Below the pieces are notes generated by a model that saw nothing but the letters and a program-made list of their open reading frames with translations, ran no database searches and was not told the origin of the DNA. From Emydura subglobosa (lineage: Eukaryota; Chordata; Testudines; Chelidae), in assembly GCA_007922225.1 (NCBI GenBank), contig ML679956.1, positions 17,457,049 to 17,521,048 on the forward strand: 64,000 nt of DNA, given 5' to 3'. Shown piece after piece: positions 45,761-58,611 of the stretch; position 1 is the stretch's first letter, and each line of letters begins with the position of its first letter. The translations under genes and the position numbers were made by a program.

Positions 45761-46559
45761 GGGGGAAATTCCAAAGAACCCCAAAACAGTAGCATTTAAC
45801 ATAAAAAAGGAGAATTCCACTAAACTGAGCAGGCTAGTTAAACAGATATTAAAAGGAACAGTCAAGAGAGAAATACCTGCAAGCTGCATGGAAGCTTTTT
45901 AAAAACAACATAGAGGTTCAAACGATATGTATACCCAAATAAAAAACCACAATAGTAAGAGGGCCAAAAAAATGCCACCATGACTAACCAGAGCAAAAGA
46001 GGTAATTAGAGTCAAAAAGGCATTCTTTAAAAATTGGAAGTCAAATATGAGGAAAATAGAAAGCAGAATAAACTCTGGCAAGTCAAGTGCAAAAGTATAA
46101 TTAGGCAGGCCAAAAAAGAATTTGAAGACCAGCAAGCAAAAGACAAAAACTAACAGCAAAAAAACCAAACATTTAAGTACATCGGAAGCAGGAAGCCTGT
46201 CAAACAATCAATGTGGTCACTGGATGACTGAGGTGCTAAAAGAGCACTCACAGATGACAAGGCCATTACAGAAAAGCTAAATCAAATCTTTGTACCAGTC
46301 TTCACTGCAGAGGAAGTGAAGGAGCCACCTGAGCCATTCTTTTCAGGGGACAAATCTGAGGACCAGTCCTAGATTGAGTTGTCAGTAGAGATGGTTTTGG
46401 AACAAACTGATAAATTAAACTTTAATAGGCATCAGGACTAGATGGTATTCACCCATGAGTTCATAAGGAACTCAATTATGAAATTGCAGAACTACTAATG
46501 GTGGTACATAACCTATCACTTATATCAGCCTCTGTACCAGATGACTGGAGGATAGTTAA

Positions 46560-47420
46560 TGTGATGCAGATTTTTTAAAAAGGCTCCAGAGATGATCCTG
46601 GCAATTACAGGCCAGTAAGCTTAACTTCAGTCCCAGGCAAACTGGTTGAAACTATAGTAAAGAACAGAATTATCAGACACATAAATAACAAAATATATGG
46701 GCGATGAGTCAATATGGCTCTATTCTATTAGAATTTATTCTATTCTATTAGAATTCTCTGAGGAAGTCAAACACGTGGACAAGAGTAATCCACTGTACTT
46801 GTACTTTCAGAAAGTCTTTGTCAAGGTCCCTCACCAAAAACTCTTAAGCAAAGTGATGAGTCATGATATAAAAGGGAAGGTCCTCTCATGGATCAGTAAG
46901 TTGTTAAAAGATAGGAAACAGAGGGTGGGAATAAAAGGACAGTTTTCACAATGGATAGAGGTAAATAACGGAGTCCCCCTGGGATCTGTACTGGGATAAG
47001 TGCTGTTCAACATATTCATAAACAATTTGGAAAAGAGGATAAGCAGCGAGGTGGCAAAGTTTTCAGATGATACAAAATTACTCAAGAGAGTTAAGTCCAA
47101 AGCTGACTGTGAAGAACTACAAAAGGATCTGACAAAACTGGGCGATTGGGCAAGAAAATAGCAGACAAAATTCAATGTTGATAACTGCAAAGAAATGCAA
47201 ATTAGAAAACAATCCAATGATACATACAAAATGATGGGGTCTAAATTATCTGTTACCACTCCAAAAAAAAGCTATCTTGGAATCATCATGGACAGTTCTC
47301 TGAAAACATCTGCTCAACATGCAGCAGCAGTCAAAAAAGCAAACAGAATGTTAGGAGCCATTGGGAAAGGAACAGATCAGAAGACAGAAAAAATCATAAT
47401 GCCACTATGAAAATCAATGG
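46560..47420 (+). pseudogene. LINE reverse transcriptase remnant
   Basis: Blocks in order: FQKVFVKVPHQKLLSKV, WISKLLKDRKQRVGIKGQFSQW, NNGVPLGSVLG, then a stop, LFNIFINNL, and FSDDTKL (47060-47077). The palm motif is FSDD where FADD is usual. KMMGSKLSVTT and LGIIMDSSLKTSAQ mark the thumb region. Frames are broken at several points. Confidence 0.9.
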
Positions 47421-48036
47421 TATGCCTACACCTGAATACTGCTCTGGTCACCCCATCTCAAAAAACATTTGTATTGGAAAAGGTAGAGAGGAGGGCAACA
47501 ACAATGATAGGGGTACATAACAGCTTCCATAGGTGGAGAGATTAAATAGACTGGGACAGTTCAACTTGGAAAAAGAGATGACTGCTGGGGGATAGGATAC
47601 AGGTCTATAAAATCATGAATGGTGTAGAGAAAGTAAATAGAGAAGTGTTCTTCACATAACAAATGAACCAGCAGTCAGCCAATGAAATTAATGGGCACCA
47701 AGTTTAACAAACATAAGGAAATACTTCATATAAAGTACCGTCAACCTGTGGAATTTATTGCCAAGGGATGCTGTGAAGGCCAAAAGTATAAGGGGATTAA
47801 AAAAGAATTAGATAAATTCCTGGAGGATAGGCCAATCAATAGCTATTAACCAAGATGGTCAGGGATGGGACCCCATGCTCTGGGTGTCCCTAAAGGTATG
47901 ACTGCTAGAATCTGGGACTGGACAACAGGGGATGGATCACTCAGTAACTTGCCCTGTTCTGTTCCTCCCCCTGAAGCATCTGACATTGGCTACTGTCGAA
48001 AGACAAGATACAGGGCTAGATGGACATGGGATCAAT

Positions 48037-48399
48037 TTGCTTTTTGTCTCTATTCAGTCACTAAAATAAAAACATTAATAGCTATTTATGTAATTACTGT
48101 TACTTAGGGAATGTGTGCACAGTGCTTTCCTAGCATGAAGATCTGCAAGTGATAAGGGGTAAAGAAAATGTTAAGAGTCTGAAAATATGTAAATTAACTC
48201 TTATGAAAATGATACTTGTTAACCAATTTACTTTCCTTAACTATATCACTCATGTTGAACCCTATTGCTGAACTTTCCCTTTGCATAACAATCACCAGCT
48301 CTCTGATGAGCATGCTATTCACTTCATCCCTGAAAAGGCTCATTTATTTTAAAAAGAAATTGATCTTATGTCAAAAATACAGAGTCCAACTTTTGCTTT
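48037..48399. other. Non-coding stretch
   Basis: Nothing recognisable between the LINE end and the LTR-like block. Confidence 0.5.
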
Positions 48400-48990
48400 T
48401 GTTACTATTACCCCTTTGGCCCAAGCAGTTAGACAATATTCAGGGCGATGTAGGGTTATTTTCATTAGGAGGATAAATCAATGATACAACCCAGGTTTAT
48501 TCTTTGATGCAATACTGTTTATTTACCAGGAATGTACACAAAGTCCTGTTTCCCTGAACACAGTAGAAACAAACAGCAGGAAGTTTCCTTGCTCAGAAAT
48601 CCCCAAGTCTGCCTCCCCAGTGAGTTCTGTAGCCAAGAAACTCAGTCTCTGCTCTCTCTCTCTCTCAGGGCTATACTCATTGCTGCTCCTCTCAGCGTCT
48701 GCTGGCTCTCTCTTTTCTAACACACTAATTACTTTCCAAACAATCCCTTAGCCTCTGTTTTACCAGCTAATCCCAAGGAACCCCCTCAAACCACATAGTT
48801 TAGAGCTGCTCAAACTTAACTATGTGGCCCCGTGCCTTGGGCAGTAGCTTTCTGTTGTTTTCAGCTATCACTCCATAAAGGGACATTAATTTCTCCTTCC
48901 ATTTAGCCTGAAAGAATGGTGCTTAGTACACCCATCAGCTCTAGCCAGGTCTGTGACTATCTATAGCTCAAAACACACTTGATAGCATCC
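48400..48990 (-). repeat. LTR-like repeat, minus strand, related to 37980-38471
   Basis: Shares with 38000-38150 the series 'ttcagggc.atg', 'tttgatgcaat.ctgtttattta' and the downstream 'aggaatgtacacaaagt' / 'aggaacgtaagaagt' words. AATAAA is present on the minus strand in the shared part. The right portion differs, including a (CT)n run at about 48651-48667, so the two are related but not identical families. Ends not determined. Confidence 0.5.
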
Positions 48991-51299
48991 ATTAACACCT
49001 TCCAGCATAACATCACAGAGCCAGAAATTAAGAACAAAGTGTTCAAGTTTCAAAGTGCCAATTTTGCTATAAGGACAAGTATCCGTCATTGGGCCAGTCA
49101 GACCAAGAGCTCTGGGAATTTGTCATCTTGTATGCACTACATTTGTATCCTGCCCCAGTCACTGCTGTCCTCAGAATCCGGAAGGTTGTCTTATAATTGT
49201 TACAATATTATCCTGTTTGAATTTTTAAATAAAGGTATGGAATGGGCCAGACTCTCAGCTAGTGTAATTAGGCTTCCATTGACCCTATTGCATTTTATGT
49301 ATTTATTGTACTGCAGTTAATCAAAATCCAAATAATGCCTTTGCAGTGCTCCAGGAGCCTTTGACAATCTTTTAAGATTACAACAAACAGACACATCATT
49401 TCCCCTGGATCAAATCAAATAACCAGTGACAACATAAGTATCACAGGAATTGAATTAACCTCCCACATAATACCCAGAATCCCACAGCACTGCAACCCAG
49501 CTCTATGCAACCCCAACTCCTCATGGAGGAGGGAGAACAGGCATGCTTTCAGCACACTGAAGGCTAACAAACTAGAGCAGTTATTAACCTTTGGATAAAG
49601 TGAGTCCCTTAAGTCCCCTGAGCCCTAACTGAGAATGCCCCTCCAGTCACCCCCACTTTCCTATACCAATGGGGCTTCAGCACAGGCACTTCCACTGGCC
49701 ACAACAGTGGCTGTAAGTGTGACATGGTAGAGAGACAGCATAGAAGATGAAATCATACTGTATCATTTCCTCTGGCACTACACTCTTCATCCTTTCCCCT
49801 TTGAAGATGGGGCAACAAACGGGATCCATCCAGTCTGCAGATGTTCTGCCAAACTGGCTGGAGAGCTCAGCACTCAACACACAATCAGAAGCTGGTCACC
49901 AGTTCTAATCCAGCCAATGACAGCTGCTGTTGGGGGACGCAGAACAAGCAGTACCTTGGGGAGAGTGGTCCTACATTAATAAGGGCTGTAAATAATGACA
50001 TTAAAATCTTAAAGTGCATACAGTGCAAGTGATAGGTGGCACCAACAGCCCCTGAATAGCCAGGCTATGTTCTGCAGTAGCTTGGCATGCGGAGGGATTT
50101 TTCAGGAGTATTCCCAAATGAAGTGATACAGCCTAAGGGCACAGTCAGTATATTGCCCCTCGTAGGAGGCGTTCCAGGGCAGAGGCACGAGAGGGAACAC
50201 CCTGGCAATTATGTGCTGTTGCAGTGGTCTATAGAGGCCGTTGCAGAAGGGCACAAGTTAGGGCAGCCTCAGGGTTGGCAACCAACCAGCCACTAACAGA
50301 CTCTGAACTGGCAAAGCACCGCTTCCCCACCCCAGCATCAGCACAGGGATGAATCAGGCCAATGTCCATAAAGGGAAGTGATTTCCACTGATCAGATTTC
50401 TATCGGGCCCAAGCCCATTGATACCACTGGACTTACACCAGAGGTGGAATTGGCCCATTGACTCCAGAGGCAGTATTGTTTCACCAAGTGTAAGGAAGTT
50501 TCAATGCTATGGGGATAGTGCTCAGATTATGCCTTTTTTTCCATTTCTTTTCCCCCCTCTTTGGATAAAATGAATACCGTGGATTCTAGGCCATAAATAC
50601 GCAACATGCAAAATGTTAACATGCAAACCAACCTACCAACCAACTTGAAAGCTGTAATATGCCCTCTTACGGATAGATTTTAATCTTAACTTTTGACAAA
50701 CAGTGACTCTAGAAAATAGTAATGCACAATCCACACAAACTCTTACCCCTCCTGCTCATTCATTTTGTTGCCATAAATATATAAGGAGAGGAAAAATCTC
50801 AGCCAAAGCCTGGGAGCACAACTGTTTTCCCCATTTGATCAGGGCAGGGAGAGAGATTAAAAGTGAGAGGTTTCAGAACATTATGAGTAAACTCCCAGCT
50901 ATTACCTGTTGGTACTTCTTTTTCTGTAAAACAATAGGCTTAAATCATCCACTTCATGGGAAAAGGAGGGAGTCCAAGGGGAAGAAATCTTTGTGAGGAT
51001 ATATCTAGGGAGAAAGAAGAGAGAGGATGAATAGGAAACAGGACTCACCCAGAACTGCTAAAGTTCTGCATAGTACTCTCCAACTGCCAGTTCATGGCTG
51101 TGGATGCATCAAGGGGTCTAGGTATGGGGAGAGAGGGAGCACCAGAGAAAAGGTAGCACCACCACCTCTGGAATCAGTGGAATCCATGTGGAAATACAAT
51201 GTGGGACAAAATTGCCCTGGTGTGGCTGATCTGGCTTTGAAAATGGGTCTATTGATCCCTGAGACAAGAGACTTAGCATCATGTGTTGGGGCAATGTAA
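48991..51299. other. Non-coding stretch
   Basis: No exon supported. A short palindromic fragment lies at 50404-50459 ('cgggcccaagcccattg...gaattggcccattg'). Frames up to 113 codons have no domain. Confidence 0.5.
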
Positions 51300-51930
51300 C
51301 AGTATCGTACCCACCTCTTGAGAGCACTCCCTCTGGTCAGGTGTATCTGCAGTCTTTCAGTTTATGGTGACATCCATCAGTGGCGTCTCACGCAGGTTTT
51401 CAGTGACTCAGCCCTCCACATGAGTCTCACACACAGTCTGTATGTGAAAAAGAACAGACCCTCCCAGGGTATATAGTCCAGCAGGACACCTATCCCACTA
51501 CCCCTCTGATGGTGCCTCTCTAGCCCTCCCCAGGCTCATTCTTTAAATAGCCCCGGCCCTGTTATGGGGCTGTATTCTAGGGCTACCTCCCTGGAGACAC
51601 TATCTTCCTGCAGCCCTCCCTGGGCTCAGTCCTTACTCAGCCCCAGCAGCCAGCCAAGAGCTCTCTACTGGTCCCTAAGAGCACTGAGCTGTCCATGGTT
51701 CTGCTGCTTCTTCAGCCACCCAGGAACACAGTCCTCACTCCTCCAGGTCCAGGCAGCAACTAAGGGACTCTGCCCCCTGCTGCTCCTTTTATGTGAGTCT
51801 GCTGGACCCTGATTGGCTGCTCCCTGCAGACTTTCTCACTGGCTTCTTCCCCACAACCACTCTAGGACTTCTCTTCTGCTCCTCTCTGGGATGGGGTGTG
51901 GCAGGACCCTGAGCCTCCACAGGTACTTTT
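51300..51930 (-). repeat. LTR-like block with minus-strand CCAAT and TATA boxes
   Basis: GC-rich, C/T-rich on the plus strand. The minus strand carries GCCAATCAGG (from 'ctgattggc', 51809-51817) and, about 25 bases on, CATAAAAGGAGC (51782-51793), a core promoter arrangement common in LTR U3 regions. The block ends abruptly at AT-rich flanks. No pairing LTR or target duplication was identified. Confidence 0.45.
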
Positions 51931-54411
51931 TCTCAAAGTGAAGGCTGATATGCTCTACTTTTAGGCCTCGGTGGCATGTATGGGAAGATTCAGTGGATGC
52001 TTTGCTCCTATCATTTCCCTATGAAAACTTAGCTGCTCATTAGATCATCCAATCCTAGGTACTTTAGAGCAGGGGTGGAAGGAACCTATGGTCTGGAGCC
52101 ACTGAATCACTTGGGGAGGTAGAAAGGGAATGTATGTAAGTGGAACTGATGTGGTCTTTAGTACAGTATAATAGTTTTCAGTATAGATTTATTAGACAAT
52201 AACTCTCCTTAGAAGGCTTGTCATTTTGACATTATGCAGACATACCAAAGATTGAAATCCCAAACACACAGACACAGGAAGTGGTCAGTTCAAGTACTGG
52301 TCCATGAACAGGGCTCTAAGGTGCTGCCGTAATACAGATAATTAGTAAGTGTCACTGGTCTATATCTGGTCCTGAATACTTTATACAAAACCTACATCCA
52401 TTGAGGAAATCATACAACTATGCAATTATGACAAGGAGTGAAATAATGAAATGATTCATGTGGGCTCATTATCATGAAAATCTTAAAATGGGATCATTCA
52501 TTAAACGGGTGCATTTTATATTGTGAAATGCTAGCAAGAATATCATGAATTTAAGGTAAGCAGGAGGGATCTAATAGCAAGTATTGTGGCTTCTTTGATT
52601 TACTTTACTTGGGGAATTTTATTTATTTTTAATTTTTTTACAGAATGATAGATAAAACAACAACCTTGTGCTGGGATTTTTCTGCTATCTTGGTATATGC
52701 ATATATGTTTCTTTAGGTAGTTGTTGGCCAGCATACAGGAATAGTTAACCAAGTAAACTTAGTTTGAAGTGATTACCATGGGATTCATGAAGAAATCTCA
52801 ATTTTTAGCATTTGTAGATTAAGGTATATGGGCCAATATAGAGATCTGATGGAAGGGAAACAAACTAACATTAGTTAGCTACAAATAAGCCCCAAAACAC
52901 CCTTGAAAGATAGTTCATTCTAATGAAAAAAGTAAACTGAATGAACATATAATGAACATATATGTGATTATGAAAAATATTTCATTCTAACTCTTCTAGG
53001 AAACCCAGATTTATTTATTTATATAAAAACAACGTCCATGTAATTTGAAGGCACTGTGTTATATAGATACAAAGTGTAATTGAAGTGATTCATACTAGCA
53101 ATGGCATCTAATTGCACCGAAGGCTAGTTCACTGATACTACATTAATCCATGCTATGTTCAGTAGCTAGGATCAAGACTCTGGCACACTTAACTGAGTTG
53201 CAGGTTTAGGGAACATGAATCATACAACTATTGTTACATGCACTACCTGCCATGCCTCACTGAGCTTTTCTAGGATTCACGTTAGCTTGATCTACAGGGG
53301 AAAATACGTCATAGCTTTTTTATTATTATTATTTTTAGGGAAAAAAGACATTTATTTCACTGCACTCTATGTGGACATGGAAAATTAGTTGCATCCATGT
53401 GTTTATGTAATGGTTTCCAATAATGCTTCATGTAAAAAGGATTAGCAAAAAACAACATGACAACAACAACTCAGTTTGCCCCCCACTCAGGGGGTATTGA
53501 AAGGGTAGCAGGGAATGAGTTATATGCTACCAAAGTACTAACATTGTCCAAAACTCTTATACACACACATGTACATGCACACACACACACCAGCCACCTT
53601 AACCAGATAAAGCAGCATTATTTGGACTAGACTGCAAACTGTTTCGGATGAGGATTATCATTTACTCTACGTTTGTATCATGCTTACCACTATGGGGCTT
53701 GGGGCTCTAGCTTGGTTGCAGGGTTGCCAGCTCTCAAAATTTTACTGTGAGACTTGTGCTGTTAGGTGTTTTTCATAAAATCCCAGCTTCTGGAATCTAA
53801 TGAGTCCATGAGAATCTCAGCTTTTACCAATACAATAAAATAAGCCTACATGGTTGCAGAGGGTGGAAAAAAACTTGAAAATGTGAACTCAAAAGTCTCA
53901 AAAAACCAGAAAGCAAACAAAAAGACTCCATTTGTTATTTCTAAAAGCTCATGATTTTGAATGCTTGGTGCAGGCAATGCTGTGGTTGAGACCTATCGGT
54001 GCTACCATAGTACAAATGTTAAACTAATAAAAAGCACAGAATAAAAATTGAGAGAATATTCCATATTTTCTGTGGTCATTGAAATAAACAATGTAGTTTG
54101 CAGTCCTTGTTTGGGTATGTATGTGGGTGGGGAGCAAAGCATACTGTAAACTGATTCAATTTCCACTTGTTAACACAGTGTATAATCTACAACTCAGAGG
54201 AGGAGATTTCTAAAAAAGAAAATAATTCCAAGACTAAAGTTCCATCGCTGATGACAAAATTACGATTTGCAGTTCAGTGATGCCACCAGTGAACATTATC
54301 CAGAGGAAGCAAGAAAACCAAATCGGAGATCAAAATGCAAATCAAGTTGTTATCCAGGTAAAACTAGTCTAATTAATCACGTTACTATCAGGTGATCATG
54401 TCAAAGCCTAA
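51931..54411. other. AT-rich non-coding stretch
   Basis: No gene. An (AC)n microsatellite lies at 53561-53591. 52640-53110 is unique and AT-rich with POU/homeobox-like words ('tatgcatatat', 'ttaaccaagt'), of unknown significance. Confidence 0.55.
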
Positions 54412-54720
54412 AGGCTGGCCTATGCTGAAAATTTACCTCAGCATAGCTACATCTCTCAGGGTCTGAAAAATCCATGCCCCTGAAAGACATAACTATGCCA
54501 ACCTATCCCACAGCCTAAAGCAGTGGTGCTCAAATTTTTTCAGTCATGTCCCCCCTTACTAGTAACGGAATCTGTCTGCACTCCATCCCCTCCCCCGCCG
54601 CACCCCTATGCTTTTCCCCTGAGTTTATCAGCATCCTGCAAGGAGGAGAGCACAAGTAGCTGCAGCCAGAATCTGAGCTGCAACCCCCTCAGAGCAGAAC
54701 AGCCAGTCTTCTAGGCCCAC
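54412..54720. repeat. Two adjacent DNA-transposon fragments
   Basis: 54412-54520 contains 'agctacatctctcagggtctg' and an inverted 'ccctgaaagacataactatg', a palindromic family. From 54521, CAGTGGTGCTCAAATTTTTTC is a hAT-type terminus (CAGNGGTTCTCAAA), followed by C-rich sequence without a clear opposite end. Neither has coding content. Confidence 0.5.
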
Positions 54721-55435
54721 CCACCTACAGACACCTTGTTCCCCCTTCCTCACTCCCACTGAGCAACTGCAAAGAGGAGGAAGGAAGAAATCCTCACAAA
54801 GTCAATTTTTACTTCCTCACACTGAATTAAACAAACCATAGTGCCATAGGGAGAACATGCACATCCATTTTAAAGGGTAAATTTTGAAATCTCCTGTGCT
54901 TGTATGTGTATGATAAACAGAATAGAAGTGCAAATGTTTCGTAATGGTGCAAAGAAACTTGTCTTATGCTGTGTCTTTATGACAAATGAAACAACACATT
55001 GCAACAGAGAGAGAATAGTTGTATTGCTATAGTTTTTGTTCATGAAAATTTGAATGAAAAGAAATAGAAATGTGCTAAACAACCTGTGTTGAAAATAAAA
55101 TGGTATTTGAGGGCATATTCTACTACGTCAGATACTGTATTATTCCAAACAAATATGATGTCCTTAGATTGCCCAATTTAGCAAGGGAGGATTGTACTTT
55201 ATTATATTAATCTCATTGAATTGGGCCCATTACATTTTTTTATAATTAAAAGAAGAGTTGGTTACTCTGACTCTCATGGTCAAATCACTGGGAACTTCTG
55301 TTTGTGCATCAGGTTTTCATAAGACAGTTTTCTAAAGCACATTTTCTTACCAAGATGATGATGCTCAGGCCAATGTTATTATGGCATAGATAGCTGATTG
55401 GAAGAATTACATTTAAAATGAGGAATGGCCTTGTG
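54721..55435. other. AT-rich non-coding stretch
   Basis: Nothing recognisable; the frames here are short. Confidence 0.5.
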
Positions 55436-55665
55436 GACTGGACAATGGAATAGGATTTGGAGGTCTGACTTCAATTCTTTGTTCTGCCACAGACTCAGTG
55501 TGACTTTGTGCACATCAGTGTCTCTCTCTGTGCCTCAGTTCCCCCATCTAAAATGGGGATAACAGTATTTCTTTTCTTGTCTTGCCTAATTAGACTGCAA
55601 GTGCTTCATGGCAGGGACTGCCTCTTATCTGTTTGTACAGTGTCCAGCACTGGTTTAGGTGGAGA
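55436..55665 (-). mobile_element. MIR/CORE-SINE-like element with LINE-like tail, minus strand
   Basis: The run 'ttctttgttctgccac', 'tgcctcagttcccccatc' and 'aaaatggggataacag' is the MIR/CORE-SINE core in reverse complement. It continues into 'ttagactgcaagtgcttcatggcagggactg' and 'tgtacagtgtccagcac', which corresponds to the reverse complement of the repeat at 24895-25030. The two copies thus show the tail with and without the SINE body. Confidence 0.75.
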
Positions 55666-58317
55666 CTGTGTAGCAATGGACTTTAACTACACTACAGCTC
55701 AATTTCAGCTTTGTTTTTACAAGATGCAGGCTATTTGGACAGGTCCCCATCAGAGGAATAATTTAATGCTGTACTCTTCATTATATTGTATCAATCTTGC
55801 AAGAGCTGCAGCTTAATGCTACATCAAAGAAATTGTATTCTTATTTTAATTTGCATTGTGCTTACTAAAGAGAATCATTATTACGATTATGATTTAATAA
55901 ACAGCAGCTTGAACCTGAGCCAGGTTAATACAGGCCCAGGCTGCCAGACATAACAGCAGGGGAAAGCATAAGAACTTCCATTTTCCAGGCTTAGAGAAAG
56001 CTTAATCCAGCAGGACATCAAACAACATATTCACTTGTGCACAGTTTGTAATTAAATAAGTAAAGTGGCTATTTTGCATCTAGAACCATAAAACAATCAG
56101 ATTCTCATACCTAACATGTGACCTGGTTACACTGGACGGGTTAGAATGGGGACATCAGTGTCTAATCAGTACTATCTTTTCAGATCCTATTTAAAAGGAG
56201 CAAGAAACCTGACAAGAAAATTTTACCAATGGGAAGGAAATCACAGCCACCAGCAATCAGTTTGGCCATCACTCTGGGTCATTTTTCAGTTTAATTCAAC
56301 AACGACTTTTAGCTTAACATATTAAGCGGTAGTTGCTTGTTTATTTTTCACTAAGGGTTAGTTCAGAGCCTGGGGGCTGAGTATAAATCATCAAAGACTG
56401 TTGATGACAGATGTGGTAGCAAAAGACATATATGCTCCTGCTTTTTTCTTTTTAACATCTGGACAGTCATTTAAAATATGTTTTGTTAAAGAATATACCA
56501 GCTGCATAAGACAATAAACTAACCTTCATAAGACACCATATTCTCATTCCAGAGAAACTTCAGTCATATTGTCACTTGTCCAATTCAAAAAGAATATGCT
56601 GGTAAAAACCTGAGTGATAAAATGTAGACAGCATGTGTGAATAGGATGGCATTATGTGTATAGAAAGGTAATGTCAGCCAACATAGGACAGTAGCTACAA
56701 TATTTCAATAGGATCTACATAAGTCTTGTAGACAAAAGAATGCTCCTAGGTTCATCTTCTGTGATATGATAAATAGAGAGATGTAAAATATTATATAGTT
56801 TCAAATTTGTGTTGTTGACCAAGTATTATTGCATGCGGTCAGCACTTGCCTGCTTCTGGATAAGCCTTTTAGTTTACTGCAGTTTAAAATGTTTCAAAGC
56901 AGGTAAATTTCACAACAGAGTATGATAATCTGTACACAGGGAAAGTGCAGCAGTTTTTAATTTGGAGAATCTTTAGTCTACATTCTCTCCATTAGATGCA
57001 TTTTAAATCCCAACTCCTGCCCAGGAAATGAATAAAACAATGTAGAGCGTTTTCCCACTATTCCCATCATACACAGAAGAAGAGAGTTGTTGAATGTTCT
57101 GGTTTTCTTGGGTTGCATCATTTAAAAAAAAGGTAAAAGAGGCAAGAAAGTAGACAGCAAAGATGTGTTAAAGTGATTAATTTGACTACTGTAATAAAAT
57201 AGATTATTTTTAGGACTACTGTAGCTAAAGTTATTAATTTCATTGGAATTGCTGTGTTCTTGACACTTCGAAAATCACACCACTTATTTAGGTACCTAAA
57301 GATGGATTTATAAATCTGACTTTAGCAATTTTTTTTTTAATCTTGGCCCCTAATTTTAAATGGTCTCTCCCAAAGTGCCAAGCTGTCTTTCAACGGTAGT
57401 TTGTGGACCTGCAGCTACTGTAAATCACTTCTATTATAAAATTGAAATAATGAACTGTTTAATATTCCAAAGGAAAGGAAAGATATTTGAAGTTTACATC
57501 CACCTCCAAGATTTGTCAGATGAACTAGATGTTTTTTAATATATAGGAATACTGTAAAGAGTGGGTTAAAAGTGGTTGGTTTGCCACTAACTCGTATTGA
57601 AAATGCAGCTGTGGGATAGTTAAACTACAGCACCTATTTTTTAAAATTCTGGCTTTTAATTTTAAACTACTCAATCTATATTTTAGGCACCTGAATAAAT
57701 GCCTAGCATTCTGCTGCTCCTGTTAAAGTAATTAATTTTACTTATAATATTCCTCAAAAACAAGCTCATTTTATCATAATACGTAAATGGACCTATTCAT
57801 ATTTTGGAACTAATAAATGCACCAATTGTTCTTAATGAAGGCTGCCTTAACACAGTAGTCTTTAATTTAAGGCTCCTAAATTGAGGCCTCTTCAACTCAG
57901 TTATCTGTAAAAAACAAACAAAAAACCCTAACCCCTCCAAACACCTTTTGCATTCTATTATTACACCTGCAGGAAATTTGTGTCTTCAGACTTTCAAACC
58001 TCTAAAAATACTGACCAGTTGTCTTCAAACTTGACTTGTTTAAGATTCAGTGAACACTATCAAACAAACCAAAATTAAGGTTTCTCACTTCAGCAATTTT
58101 TGAGTTATACGAGTACAAATTTGCATATTGGAACATATGGGGAACATGTTTCTCTCTCCACCCTCACATAACTTAAAAATGGCTGAACCAAATTTACGCA
58201 AACTTTCCAACATAAAATTCTCCTTTGAGACCAAGCATGGAAATTTTATCTTAGAGAAAGTTAAGAGTCACTGAGATAGAGAAAGAGAAAATATATTTAA
58301 ATCTTCACTTGTTCCTT
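55666..58317. other. Non-coding, largely non-repetitive stretch
   Basis: No exon supported. 55840-56400 is notably free of known repeats and dense in homeobox-like and HNF-like words ('ttaataaacagc', 'gtaattaaataag', 'tgatttaata'). 57280-57350 has a worn 'ttaggtacctaaa' fragment. Confidence 0.5.
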
Positions 58318-58397
58318 AAGGTCCAATCTTGCTCCAATTAAAATTAATGGGAATTTCACCACTGACTTCAACATGAGCAGGAACAAGTCCTTAGTTT
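58318..58397. mobile_element. Worn palindromic MITE
   Basis: Ends 'aaggtccaatcttgctcc' and 'gagcaggaacaagtcctt' are inverted imperfect repeats around 'aatgggaatttcaccactgacttcaa'. Confidence 0.6.
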
Positions 58398-58611
58398 TAT
58401 TTTAAAATTGTACTGTTTAATACATAACCTACCATCATGCTGCATTCAGAATCTCACTACCTGTCTGATACAATTACAGTTAAGACAAATGTGACGTGTG
58501 TATGCACACATCCCCACTACACCACCAGCATAAACCCATTATTAAAAAGCCCCAAACCTGGAGTCATTTCAGAACTCCTGTTAACTTGAATTGGATTTTT
58601 GCATGTAGTAG

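Larger units (their letters stand above)
45340..48036 (+). mobile_element. CR1/L2-group LINE copy, 2.7 kb, inactive
   Basis: The longest LINE copy here. It opens inside the apurinic-type endonuclease domain, continues through the reverse transcriptase and ends with a 3' UTR: 'caagatggtcagggatgggac', 'ggacaacaggggatggatcac' and 'gggctagatggac'. The last bases of the consensus tail are missing or replaced. Stops and frame changes occur throughout. It belongs to the same family as the minus-strand fragment at 23775-24545. CR1 and L2 groups share these blocks, and I cannot decide the clade by eye. Confidence 0.92.
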
